NCBI GenBank assembly: GCA_002366685.1
Contig: DFBP01000016.1
Coordinates: forward strand, 348-14,189
Direction of reading: 5' to 3'
DNA: 13,842 nucleotides
From: Rhodobacterales bacterium UBA3077
Lineage (GTDB): Bacteria; Pseudomonadota; Alphaproteobacteria; Rhodobacterales; Rhodobacteraceae
Shown: one piece after another, positions 1 to 6,782 of the stretch
How positions within the stretch are numbered: position 1 is the first letter of the stretch
Layout: each line of letters starts with the position of its first letter
Notes under the pieces: model-generated
What the model was told of the DNA's origin: nothing
Databases searched by the model: none
What the model saw: only the letters and a program-made list of their open reading frames with translations
Position numbers and translations under genes: made by a program

Positions 1-3
1 GAG

Positions 4-819
4 ATGATTCTGAACGTGCGTGGGCTAACCAAAAAATTCGGTACTAATACAGCAGTGGACGACGCTTCTTTTGCGCTGGAAAAGCCGCAGATGATTGGGA
101 TCATCGGGCGCTCCGGTGCGGGGAAATCAACTGTTTTGCGGATGATCAACCGGATGACCGACGCCACCAATGGTGTGGTTGAATTTGAAGCCCGCAATAT
201 TCTGGCGCTAAAAGGCCGCGAAAAACGCGCTTGGCAAGCCGATTGCGCGATGATTTTCCAGCAGTTTAACCTGATTCCGCGGCTGGATGTGATGACCAAC
301 GTGCTAATGGGCCGGTTGATCGACCACTCAGCCGTTGGCTCGATATTGCGCCTTTTCACCCGTGACGAGCGCCTTGCCGCGCTCGCTGCGCTTGATCGCC
401 TAGGCATCGCAGACCACGCTATGAAGCGGGCCGAGGCGCTTTCCGGTGGTCAACAGCAGCGCGTTGCCATTGCCCGGGCGCTGGTGCAGGACCCCAAAAT
501 GATCCTTGCGGATGAGCCCATTGCCTCGCTGGACCCGATGAACGCCCAGATCGTGATGGAAGCGTTACGCAACATCCACGAGCAGGATGGCCGCACGGTT
601 ATTGCTAACCTGCACACACTTGATACCGCCCGTACCTATTGCGACCGCGTTATCGGGATGCGCGACGGAGCGATTGTGTTTGACGGGCCGTCTGAGCAGT
701 TGACGGAAGACACTGCCCGCGAAATTTACGGCGCTGGAGAGGAATTTAACGAGGCTGCGACCTCTACTTCCATTAACGCCATTCAGGATACCACACAGCA
801 GCTTGTGGCTGTGGGTTAA
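4..819 (+). CDS. phnC: Phosphonate ABC transporter ATP-binding protein PhnC
   Basis: Cytoplasmic ATPase that drives phosphonate import through the PhnE permeases. All ABC motifs are visible in the 271-residue product: Walker A GRSGAGKST (about 35-43), Q-loop in IFQQFN (about 84-89), signature LSGGQQQR (146-153), Walker B MILADEP (166-172) and the H-loop histidine in NLHTLD (H204). The run ADEPIASLDP and the FQQFNL region closely match E. coli PhnC, which separates it from PhnK and PhnL later in the window. The C-terminal tail of about 30 residues past the ATPase core is low-complexity. The start ATG lies three bases from the window edge, so its ribosome binding site and promoter cannot be seen and a slightly earlier start is possible. 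It is followed after 60 nt by phnD, the same order as in known phnCDE operons. Confidence 0.95.
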   Translation: MILNVRGLTKKFGTNTAVDDASFALEKPQMIGIIGRSGAGKSTVLRMINRMTDATNGVVEFEARNILALKGREKRAWQADCAMIFQQFNLIPRLDVMTNVLMGRLIDHSAVGSILRLFTRDERLAALAALDRLGIADHAMKRAEALSGGQQQRVAIARALVQDPKMILADEPIASLDPMNAQIVMEALRNIHEQDGRTVIANLHTLDTARTYCDRVIGMRDGAIVFDGPSEQLTEDTAREIYGAGEEFNEAATSTSINAIQDTTQQLVAVG

Positions 820-879
820 ACGCCCGCTTGGGCAAACCAGCCCCGATTTCGGGGTGACTTCATCTCAAAGGAAACTCTG

Positions 880-1794
880 ATGAAATTATCTACTTTGCTT
901 ACCATTACGGCTGCATCATTCACTGCCGTGACGCCTGCATTTGCCGGCGGCCATGCAATCACCGAATTCCGCATTGGTTTATTGGGTGGCGAAAACGAAT
1001 CCGACCGTCTTGCCAATAACGAATGCCTAATCGACCGCTATGAAGCCCTTCTGGGTGTGCCGGTAAAATTGTTCCCGGCGGCTGACTATGCCGGTGTCAT
1101 TGAGGGCCTTTTGGGCGGCACACTTGATTATGCGGAGCTGGGTTCTTCGGGCTATGCCGCCGTATATCTGGAAGACCCGGATGCGGTTGAGCCTATCGCA
1201 ACCACTGTTCAACTGGACGGCGCGACCGGCTACCACTCGGTTCTGATTTCTCGCGCTGATAGCGATATTGACACATTGGACGACATGGCGGGCAAAGTGC
1301 TTGGCTTTGCTGACCCTAACTCGACCTCCGGCTATCTTGTGCCCTCCGTTGCCCTGCCAGAGCAAGGTTATGTGATCGAAGATTTCTTCGGTTCAACCGT
1401 ATTCTCCGGCGGCCACGAGCAAAACGTGCTTGCGGTTATGAATGGCGATGTTGACGGCGGCGTAACCTGGACTTCCGGCGTTGGCGAATGGGAAGAAGGT
1501 TTTACTTCCGGCAACTTGCGCAAAATGGTTGATAAAGGCTTGCTCGACATGAACGACCTGCAACTGCTTTGGACATCGCCGATTATTCCAAACGGCCCGC
1601 TTGTTCTGCGCTCAACTCTGCCGCAAGATATTAAAGACATCGTAACGGCGTCAATGATGGCCATGCCTGAGGATGACCCAGAGTGTTTCTATGCTGCGCA
1701 AGGCGGCGAATTCGCTGGTCTGGTTGAGGTAGACGAAGCCTTCTACGCAACCATCATCGCGGCGCGTAAAGCCAAAATCGAAAACAACAATTAA
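880..1794 (+). CDS. phnD: Phosphonate-binding periplasmic protein PhnD
   Basis: Solute-binding component of the importer, expected in the periplasm. The 304-residue product begins with a classic signal peptide: a Lys at position 2, a hydrophobic stretch to about residue 18, and an AFA-GG cleavage site at about 21-24. The mature part starts with FRIGLLGGENESD, followed by YAGVIEGLLGGTLDYAELGSSGYAA, which is the ligand-pocket region typical of the PhnD family; later SGGHEQNVLAVMNGDVDGG is also family-like. The start is supported by AAAGGA at 867-872, seven bases upstream. It lies in the phnCDEE order. A strong hairpin follows its stop codon and could let phnD be made in excess of the permeases. 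Exact phosphonate preference cannot be told from sequence. Confidence 0.94.
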   Translation: MKLSTLLTITAASFTAVTPAFAGGHAITEFRIGLLGGENESDRLANNECLIDRYEALLGVPVKLFPAADYAGVIEGLLGGTLDYAELGSSGYAAVYLEDPDAVEPIATTVQLDGATGYHSVLISRADSDIDTLDDMAGKVLGFADPNSTSGYLVPSVALPEQGYVIEDFFGSTVFSGGHEQNVLAVMNGDVDGGVTWTSGVGEWEEGFTSGNLRKMVDKGLLDMNDLQLLWTSPIIPNGPLVLRSTLPQDIKDIVTASMMAMPEDDPECFYAAQGGEFAGLVEVDEAFYATIIAARKAKIENNN

Positions 1795-1806
1795 GTTGTA
1801 AAATTT

Positions 1807-1840
1807 AAGCGCACCCCTTCCTCCCGAGGGGTGCGCTTTT
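1807..1840 (+). terminator. Hairpin with short T run between phnD and phnE1 (partial terminator or mRNA stabiliser)
   Basis: A perfect 12-bp stem pairs 1807-1818 (AAGCGCACCCCT) with 1827-1838 (AGGGGTGCGCTT). The loop is 8 nt, and a TTTT run spans 1837-1840. It begins 12 nt after the phnD stop and ends 18 nt before the phnE1 start. Since phnE1 has no obvious promoter of its own in the 64-nt gap, the hairpin more likely gives partial read-through and protects the phnCD message than fully ends transcription. That reading is inference. Confidence 0.75.
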
Positions 1841-1858
1841 ATGTGTAGGAGCCGTTAA

Positions 1859-2743
1859 ATGTCCGAGACGCTTGCAACCGCCAATATGGCCGCCCAATAC
1901 GAAATCATGGAGCGGCGGCGCCGCGTTTATACCGGGCTATTGCTGATTTTGCTGCTGGTAATGCTGATCGGCGGGGTGCGGATTGCGGAAGAAGCCAACT
2001 CTGGCTCTATCCTATCCGGCTTGCCCAAAATTTTGGATTATCCGTCTGATATCCTGTCGCAGGCTTATACACGGGGCTGGGGATTTTGGCTTATTCCGTT
2101 TGAGGTTCAGCATGCCGATAACGGTATTCAGCACACCTATTTCTATTATTTGATAGAGACCATTAACATGGCTGTGGTCGCGACTATTTTCGGGTTTGCG
2201 TTTGGTGCCGTGATCTCGATCCTTGCCTCGCGTAATCTGGTTAAAAACCAGATGATCGTTTGGGTGACGCGGCGGTTTACCGATATTTCGCGGGCTTTCC
2301 CGGAGATTGTGATCGCGCTGTTTTTGATCTTTATTTTTGGTAAAAACCCGATTGCGGCCGTGGCGGCGATTGCGTTTCATACTACGGGTGCTTTGTCGAA
2401 AATGTTTTCGGAAGTAAACGAAAACGCCGATATGAAAGCCTGGGAAGGGCTGGAGGCATCGGGTGCCAGCTGGATCCAGAAAATCTGGTTCGGCATCATC
2501 CCGCAGGTTTGGCCGAACTGGATCAGCTACGGGCTGTTGCGGTTTGAGATCAACGTACGGGCCTCAGCGATTTTGGGGTTTGTCGGCGCGGGTGGCTTGG
2601 GCCAGCAGTTCAAAACCTTTGTGGATTGGAAATTTGGCGCGGATATCGCTTCGATTATCTTGATCCTTATTCTGACCATTGTGACCATCGATATTCTGTC
2701 CACATGGGCACGCCGCCGGTTCATCGGCAAAGTCGCGCATTAA
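1859..2743 (+). CDS. phnE1: Phosphonate ABC transporter permease PhnE (first copy)
   Basis: Inner-membrane permease subunit of the phosphonate importer, 294 residues. A hydrophobic segment at about 26-43 is followed by a short periplasmic stretch with charged and aromatic residues, then further membrane segments at about 102-122, 150-175 and 262-283. The cytoplasmic EAA loop that contacts the ATPase is clear at about 196-219 (EGLEASGASWIQKIWFGIIP). FVGAGGLGQQF at about 241-251 is typical of PhnE. TAGGAG at 1846-1851, seven bases before the ATG, supports the start. The gene ends in tandem in-frame stops (TAA TAG) 13 nt before phnE2. Most likely it forms a heterodimer with PhnE2; this is inferred from the paired genes. 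Confidence 0.93.
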   Translation: MSETLATANMAAQYEIMERRRRVYTGLLLILLLVMLIGGVRIAEEANSGSILSGLPKILDYPSDILSQAYTRGWGFWLIPFEVQHADNGIQHTYFYYLIETINMAVVATIFGFAFGAVISILASRNLVKNQMIVWVTRRFTDISRAFPEIVIALFLIFIFGKNPIAAVAAIAFHTTGALSKMFSEVNENADMKAWEGLEASGASWIQKIWFGIIPQVWPNWISYGLLRFEINVRASAILGFVGAGGLGQQFKTFVDWKFGADIASIILILILTIVTIDILSTWARRRFIGKVAH

Positions 2744-2756
2744 TAGAGGGCCTGAC

Positions 2757-4097
2757 ATGACAAGTTCTACCAATTATGAAACACTGGCTACGGCGTATCC
2801 CGAGGCGATCAACCCAAACCGCCGCAAGCAAATGATGTGGCTTGGCGGGTTTTTCGGGCTTATCGGGTATTTTGCCTATATCTGGGTGGCCTTTGATATT
2901 TCGGGCGCGTTTGCGCGGGCTAGTATGGATCGCGCTACGCTTCTGGCTTTGGATTCCTACGCTTACAAGCACCATGTGGAACTGTCGCTGCGCACCGGTG
3001 AGGTGATGGTGAACCTAGAGGGCAACCGCCGCGCTGCATTTGATGAGTTTCCGGATTGGGTGGTGGCCGATGATGGCTTTACCAGCGTTGATATGGGGCA
3101 GGGCTACCGCGCCGAACTGGCGTTGGGTTTCATGCGCATATACCGTGATGGCGCGCTGATCGTTGAAACAGCACCGGGCCCGGATGGCCCTCTGCTGCAA
3201 AGCGAGGCGCTTGGCTGGATGAAAGTGGCCCCCAATAAAATTGAGGGTCGCCCTGATTCCTATGTGCGTTTTATTGTCACCAAATCCAAAATTACGTTGC
3301 AGCGCTATACAACCGGCTGGGAAAATTTCTGGTTTGACAATGGCTCGCCGCTGCACGGGACCAGCATTTGGGCTGCCATCGGGCTGACTATTTCCGGCGA
3401 GCAGGTTGACCCAACACAATCAAACCTATCACTCGTGAGTTCAGAGATTTGGGGCAATCAGGAGTGGCAGCACGGGCAGGTTTGGTATGCAATGCTGATC
3501 ACCATTCTGATGGCATTTTGCGGGACGGTTCTGGCCGCGATCACGGCGCTGCCACTTTCCTTTATGGCGGCGAACAACATCAACCCGATGTGGTTTTTGC
3601 GCGGCGCGGTGAAGCGGGTGTTTGACTTTTTGCGCGGCGTTGACGCGCTGATTTGGTCGCTGATCTTCATCCGCGCCTTTGGGCTCGGGCCGCTTTCGGG
3701 TATTCTGGCGCTGTGGTTCACCGATACCGGCACCTTCGGGAAGCTCTTTTCAGAAGCCATCGAGAACGCCGATAAAAAGCAGATCGAGGGCGTAAGTTCG
3801 GCGGGTGCAGGGGCTGTGCAAAGCACGTGGTTTGGCGTGGTGCCGCAAATCCTGCCGGTGTTGATTTCCCAAACGCTTTACTTTCTTGAATCCAACACTC
3901 GCTCGGCTACGGTCATCGGCATGCTGGGTGCCGGGGGGATCGGCCTTAAACTGGCAGACGCTATGCGCACCGGGCAGGATTGGGAAAACACCATGTATAT
4001 CATCTCGCTGATAATCGCGGTGGTGATTATTATGGACAATTTCTCTGGTTGGCTGCGCACCCGCCTGATCAAAGGCCAGGAAAAGAGCGCGTTATGA
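2757..4097 (+). CDS. phnE2: Phosphonate ABC transporter permease PhnE (second copy, with large insertion)
   Basis: Second permease subunit, 446 residues, much longer than the roughly 260-residue E. coli PhnE. A membrane segment at about 27-46 is followed by a soluble stretch of about 190 residues (47-240) containing no hydrophobic helix. The usual PhnE core then begins: membrane segments from about 242, EAA loop at about 363-387 (EGVSSAGAGAVQSTWFGVVP), and GMLGAGGIGLKL near 398-409. By topology the insertion should be periplasmic, where it could meet PhnD. Long second PhnE proteins are recalled from other Rhodobacterales, so the length is probably real and not a fusion artefact. GAGGG at 2746-2750 is the ribosome binding site. 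The stop overlaps the next start in an ATGA junction (4094-4097). Confidence 0.91.
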   Translation: MTSSTNYETLATAYPEAINPNRRKQMMWLGGFFGLIGYFAYIWVAFDISGAFARASMDRATLLALDSYAYKHHVELSLRTGEVMVNLEGNRRAAFDEFPDWVVADDGFTSVDMGQGYRAELALGFMRIYRDGALIVETAPGPDGPLLQSEALGWMKVAPNKIEGRPDSYVRFIVTKSKITLQRYTTGWENFWFDNGSPLHGTSIWAAIGLTISGEQVDPTQSNLSLVSSEIWGNQEWQHGQVWYAMLITILMAFCGTVLAAITALPLSFMAANNINPMWFLRGAVKRVFDFLRGVDALIWSLIFIRAFGLGPLSGILALWFTDTGTFGKLFSEAIENADKKQIEGVSSAGAGAVQSTWFGVVPQILPVLISQTLYFLESNTRSATVIGMLGAGGIGLKLADAMRTGQDWENTMYIISLIIAVVIIMDNFSGWLRTRLIKGQEKSAL

Positions 4098-4711
4098 AGC
4101 CTAAACTTTCAGAATCGCCCCTGATCCACGAAGGCGCAAGCGTTCATAACTGTGCGCTTGGCCGCTTTGTTGAAATCGGCAGTCAGTCGCGCCTAAACGA
4201 AGTGACCATGGCGGACTATGCCTATTGTGACCGGTTTGCCGATATCGCCTATACCAAGGTTGGAAAATTCGCCAATATCGCGGCAATGAGCCGGGTTAAT
4301 CCCGGCAACCACCCGACATGGCGCGCCAGCCTGCACCATTTTATGTATCGCGCCTCAGCCTATTGGGAAGACAGCCCCGACGAGGAAAGCTTTTTCCAGT
4401 GGCGGCGTGACCATGATTGCGAACTCGGGGCGGATTGCTGGATCGGCCACGGGGCGATTGTGCTGGCGGGGCGTAAGGTTGGCACTGGCGCCGTGGTTGG
4501 GGCTAACGCCGTGGTGACTAAAGACGTGCCGGATTACGCTATCGTTGCTGGCAACCCAGCAACGATTATCAAAATGCGTTTCCCTGACACGGTTGCCGAG
4601 CGGCTGTTAGCGCTCAAATGGTGGGATTGGGAGCACGAAGCTATACGGCGCGCATTGCCAGATTTTCGGCAGATGGACGTGCTTGCGTTTTTGGACAAGT
4701 ATAGCGGTTGA
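4094..4711 (+). CDS. Phosphonate-locus acetyltransferase, hexapeptide-repeat (left-handed beta-helix) family
   Basis: A 205-residue protein of the trimeric hexapeptide acyltransferase superfamily, resembling the phosphonate-metabolism subfamily known as TIGR03308. Hexapeptide-type repeats appear early (IHEGASVHNCALGRFVEIGS, about 11-30) and again in WIGHGAIVLAGRKVG (about 116-130) and GAVVGANAVVTKDV. A GNHP motif at 71-74 matches the catalytic histidine site of the chloramphenicol/xenobiotic acetyltransferase group. The ATG start overlaps the phnE2 stop, implying coupled translation, and discards an upstream extension that would lie inside phnE2. A role in acetylating aminoalkylphosphonates or a pathway intermediate, like the unrelated GNAT enzyme PhnO in E. 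coli, is a guess from context. Substrate unknown. Its 3' end meets the convergent phnM paralogue with only three bases between. Confidence 0.85.
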   Translation: MKPKLSESPLIHEGASVHNCALGRFVEIGSQSRLNEVTMADYAYCDRFADIAYTKVGKFANIAAMSRVNPGNHPTWRASLHHFMYRASAYWEDSPDEESFFQWRRDHDCELGADCWIGHGAIVLAGRKVGTGAVVGANAVVTKDVPDYAIVAGNPATIIKMRFPDTVAERLLALKWWDWEHEAIRRALPDFRQMDVLAFLDKYSG

Positions 4712-4714
4712 AAT

Positions 4715-5893
4715 TTATTCAGCCGCGATACTCAGCGCTGCGCCAGAGCGGGCAAACCGAACCCCGGCTTTACCCGAAAGCGCCGCCAACCGACCGTTAG
4801 AAATGGTTGCTTCGATCGCCCTCGTTTCAGGGTTGAGCACCACTAAATCGGCACGTGTGCCGTCATCCAATCGTCCGCGATCATCAAGGCCAAGGATTTT
4901 TGCCGGGTTGGACGAGATCAAGGCCCAGGCGCGCTCAAATGGTAAAACGCCTTTGTCTGCCAGCGCCCAGGCCGCCGCCTGCATGGCTGGATAATAATAG
5001 TCAGAAACCAGCGCGTCACAAAGGCTGGCTTCCACCAGCCCCTGCGCGGCGATGTTGCCCGATTGCGACCCGCCGCGCATGATATTCGGCGCGCCCATCA
5101 AAATAGGGTTACCAAGCGTTTTGGCTTGCTCAGCGGCCTCTAACGTAGTTGGGAATTCGCAAATATCTGCGCCTAGGCCAGCGAAATAACTGCGAGTTGC
5201 GGCTGTTTTATCATCGTGAGAACCAAGCCGTACACCGCGCTCAGCCAGGGCTTTGGATATCTGCTTCAAGCTGCCCTCAACCTCAAAAGCATTTCCCAGC
5301 ATCTTTTCAAGAATGGCGGCATGCTGGCGCGGTGTACGGCCGGCTTCAGCGGCGTATCCCGCAAATCCGAGCGGGGCGGTGGCTTGTGCGTTGGCGGCAT
5401 CGTTAATGTGATTATTGAACACAAGGTATTTAACGCCAAAGTCGAGCAGGGTCTGCAACAGGGCGCTCGCTGGCGCAATCATGTGGGTTTCGTAACGGAG
5501 CTGAAACTGGATATCGACAAGGCTCTGGGTCTTGTAACCTGACCAAACCTTCAAAAGTTCGGTAGCATATTCTGGCCCGCGCCGCCCGCCAAGCCAAGAC
5601 CAGCATTGGGCGAATATCGCGGTGGTAACTCCATTGGCTGCCAGTTCAGCATCTGCATTTTTAAGGCCGATCAATTTATCGATATAGACATTCTGGCGAG
5701 GCTGAAGATGGCGCTCAAACCCGTCACCGTGCAAATCTATAATACCGGGTAGGATGTAATATCCGCTTAGATCAACCTCCGAAAAAGGGCCGTTGCAAAT
5801 TTTTCTGTTTGCGATGGATATTTCATCTTTTTCGAGGCGGTTATCCCGTAGGACCAAAGCTCCAGTTAAGCGTAGCGGTGGTAGGTGTGGCAT
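4715..5893 (-). CDS. PhnM-like amidohydrolase (divergent paralogue)
   Basis: A 392-residue amidohydrolase of the PhnM family (alpha-D-ribose 1-methylphosphonate 5-triphosphate diphosphatase). It shares LHGDGFERH (54-62), GSHDD (224-228), CEFPTT (245-250), MGAPN (266-270), RGGSQSGN (273-280) and SDYY (297-300) with the canonical phnM at the right of the window. Candidate metal ligands H55, D57, E135, H162, H226 and D298 are all kept. However, the canonical HLR becomes QLR (Q131), the canonical MDH becomes NNH (N161), and the PGQRQFA loop is absent, so its substrate may differ. The ATG at 5893 is chosen over an adjacent TTG at 5896 because AGGAG lies six bases upstream. It follows phnF on the same strand after 69 nt and is probably cotranscribed with it. 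Confidence 0.85.
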   Translation of the reverse strand: MPHLPPLRLTGALVLRDNRLEKDEISIANRKICNGPFSEVDLSGYYILPGIIDLHGDGFERHLQPRQNVYIDKLIGLKNADAELAANGVTTAIFAQCWSWLGGRRGPEYATELLKVWSGYKTQSLVDIQFQLRYETHMIAPASALLQTLLDFGVKYLVFNNHINDAANAQATAPLGFAGYAAEAGRTPRQHAAILEKMLGNAFEVEGSLKQISKALAERGVRLGSHDDKTAATRSYFAGLGADICEFPTTLEAAEQAKTLGNPILMGAPNIMRGGSQSGNIAAQGLVEASLCDALVSDYYYPAMQAAAWALADKGVLPFERAWALISSNPAKILGLDDRGRLDDGTRADLVVLNPETRAIEATISNGRLAALSGKAGVRFARSGAALSIAAE

Positions 5894-5899
5894 CAAAGT

Positions 5900-5904
5900 C
5901 TCCT
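5900..5904 (-). promoter_or_regulatory. Ribosome binding site AGGAG that fixes the start of the PhnM-like gene
   Basis: Read on the minus strand this is AGGAG. It is six bases from the ATG at 5893 but only three from the in-frame TTG at 5896, so the ATG is preferred. Confidence 0.65.
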
Positions 5905-5962
5905 GCTTATGGCGACTCTTTAACCATTGTTATACACAGTTTTATGACACCGGTGCCAAGAT

Positions 5963-6721
5963 TTATCCCTCAACAACCAGCTGCGCTCGATCGGCATGAA
6001 ACCACGAGCGGCCATACTCCACGGGCCGCTTTTCAGCATCGATATTTAACCCGACAGTTCGCAAAATCGGAGACCCTTCCGGCACGTGCAAAACCCGGGC
6101 CACCGTGCCCTCGGCGCGCTTGGCGGTGAGCTTTGTCCAGTCGCGGCTGTAATCCGAAACACCATTTTCCGCTAAGGCTTTTGTCACCGAAGCGCATTTG
6201 CCCAAGCTCTTAATCATATCTGGCAAGCGGCTGGCTGGAAATATCGACCGCGAATAGCTAAACGGTGCTTTGTCAACGATGCTCACCGCCTCGAATACGT
6301 GCACAAGCGCCCCTTCAGGCAGGTGCAAGGCTTGGGCTTCGACCCGAGAGGCTGCGATAGTTTCCAACCGCAAGATTTCTCTGTGAGAATTGAGGCCGGC
6401 ACCCAAAAGGTTCTGGCTGAATCTTGTTTTGGCATTAAGCGGGTAGTTCACCATCGTCTGGCTAACGTAAGCGCCGGACCCCTGACGCACATAAATCGCG
6501 CCTTCGTTTGAAAGGGCGGCCAGCGCGCGGCGAATGGTGTGGCGATTTACATCAAAGCGCATTGCCAACGCGGCCTCGGTCGGCAATTTTTCCCCTTTGG
6601 GGTAATGGCCGGAGCCAATATCCTTGATCAGGGTTTCATATATTTGCTGCCAGATCGCGAGCTTCTTCATAGGGGTTCTCTTCATAAAATCGTCATAATA
6701 GCTTTGTGTATTAGTCATCAT
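5963..6721 (-). CDS. phnF: GntR/HutC-family transcriptional regulator PhnF
   Basis: Probable repressor of the phn genes. The N-terminal winged helix-turn-helix covers roughly residues 20-85, with LPTEAALAMRFDVNRHTIRR as the recognition core. It is followed by NYPLNAKTRFSQNLL, a run nearly identical to one in E. coli PhnF, and by a UTRA-type ligand-binding domain ending near PVEYGRSWFHADRAQLVV. Length (252 residues) is close to the family's roughly 240. The start is uncertain: in-frame ATGs occur at 6721, 6718, 6685 and 6670, none with a strong ribosome binding site. The MKRTP start at 6685 fits recalled relatives, which tend to begin just before the helix-turn-helix. It is divergent from phnG, and the intergenic space holds candidate operators. 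The ligand is unknown. Confidence 0.9.
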   Translation of the reverse strand: MMTNTQSYYDDFMKRTPMKKLAIWQQIYETLIKDIGSGHYPKGEKLPTEAALAMRFDVNRHTIRRALAALSNEGAIYVRQGSGAYVSQTMVNYPLNAKTRFSQNLLGAGLNSHREILRLETIAASRVEAQALHLPEGALVHVFEAVSIVDKAPFSYSRSIFPASRLPDMIKSLGKCASVTKALAENGVSDYSRDWTKLTAKRAEGTVARVLHVPEGSPILRTVGLNIDAEKRPVEYGRSWFHADRAQLVVEG

Positions 6722-6733
6722 CCGCAAATAAAT

Positions 6734-6782
6734 ATTTGTCTAGTTATCTAGCGGTATAGACAAATTTGAAGGATGTCTAGTT
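6734..6782. promoter_or_regulatory. Candidate PhnF operator cluster in the phnF-phnG divergent region
   Basis: A perfect 9-bp inverted repeat pairs ATTTGTCTA (6734-6742) with TAGACAAAT (6757-6765). Inside its right arm GTATAGAC (6754-6761) fits the GT-N-TA-N-AC core bound by HutC-subfamily GntR regulators and resembles the Mycobacterium smegmatis PhnF operator. TGTCTAGTT occurs twice as a direct repeat (6737-6745 and 6774-6782). The second copy sits between the phnG ribosome binding site and its start, so binding there could block translation signals as well as transcription. No clear -10/-35 pair could be fixed on either strand. Confidence 0.65.
6768..6773 (+). promoter_or_regulatory. Ribosome binding site GAAGGA of phnG, favouring a TTG start
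   Basis: GAAGGA lies nine bases before the in-frame TTG at 6783 but eighteen before the ATG at 6792. The spacing favours the TTG start for phnG. Confidence 0.5.

Noticed and set aside
822..855. Two small hairpins (GCCC/GGGC at 822-833 and CCCCG/CGGGG at 841-854) between phnC and phnD
   Set aside because: Stems of 4-5 bp without a following T run are too weak to call a terminator; at most mRNA structure near the phnD start.
3980..4093. N-terminal extension of the acetyltransferase into phnE2
   Set aside because: The extension only exists as an alternate frame of phnE2, and the ATG at 4094 in an ATGA overlap gives a normal family length of 205 residues.
2757..4097. PhnE2 as an accidental fusion of two genes
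   Set aside because: The frame is continuous, the first membrane segment and core are in normal permease order, and long second PhnE proteins are recalled from related bacteria.
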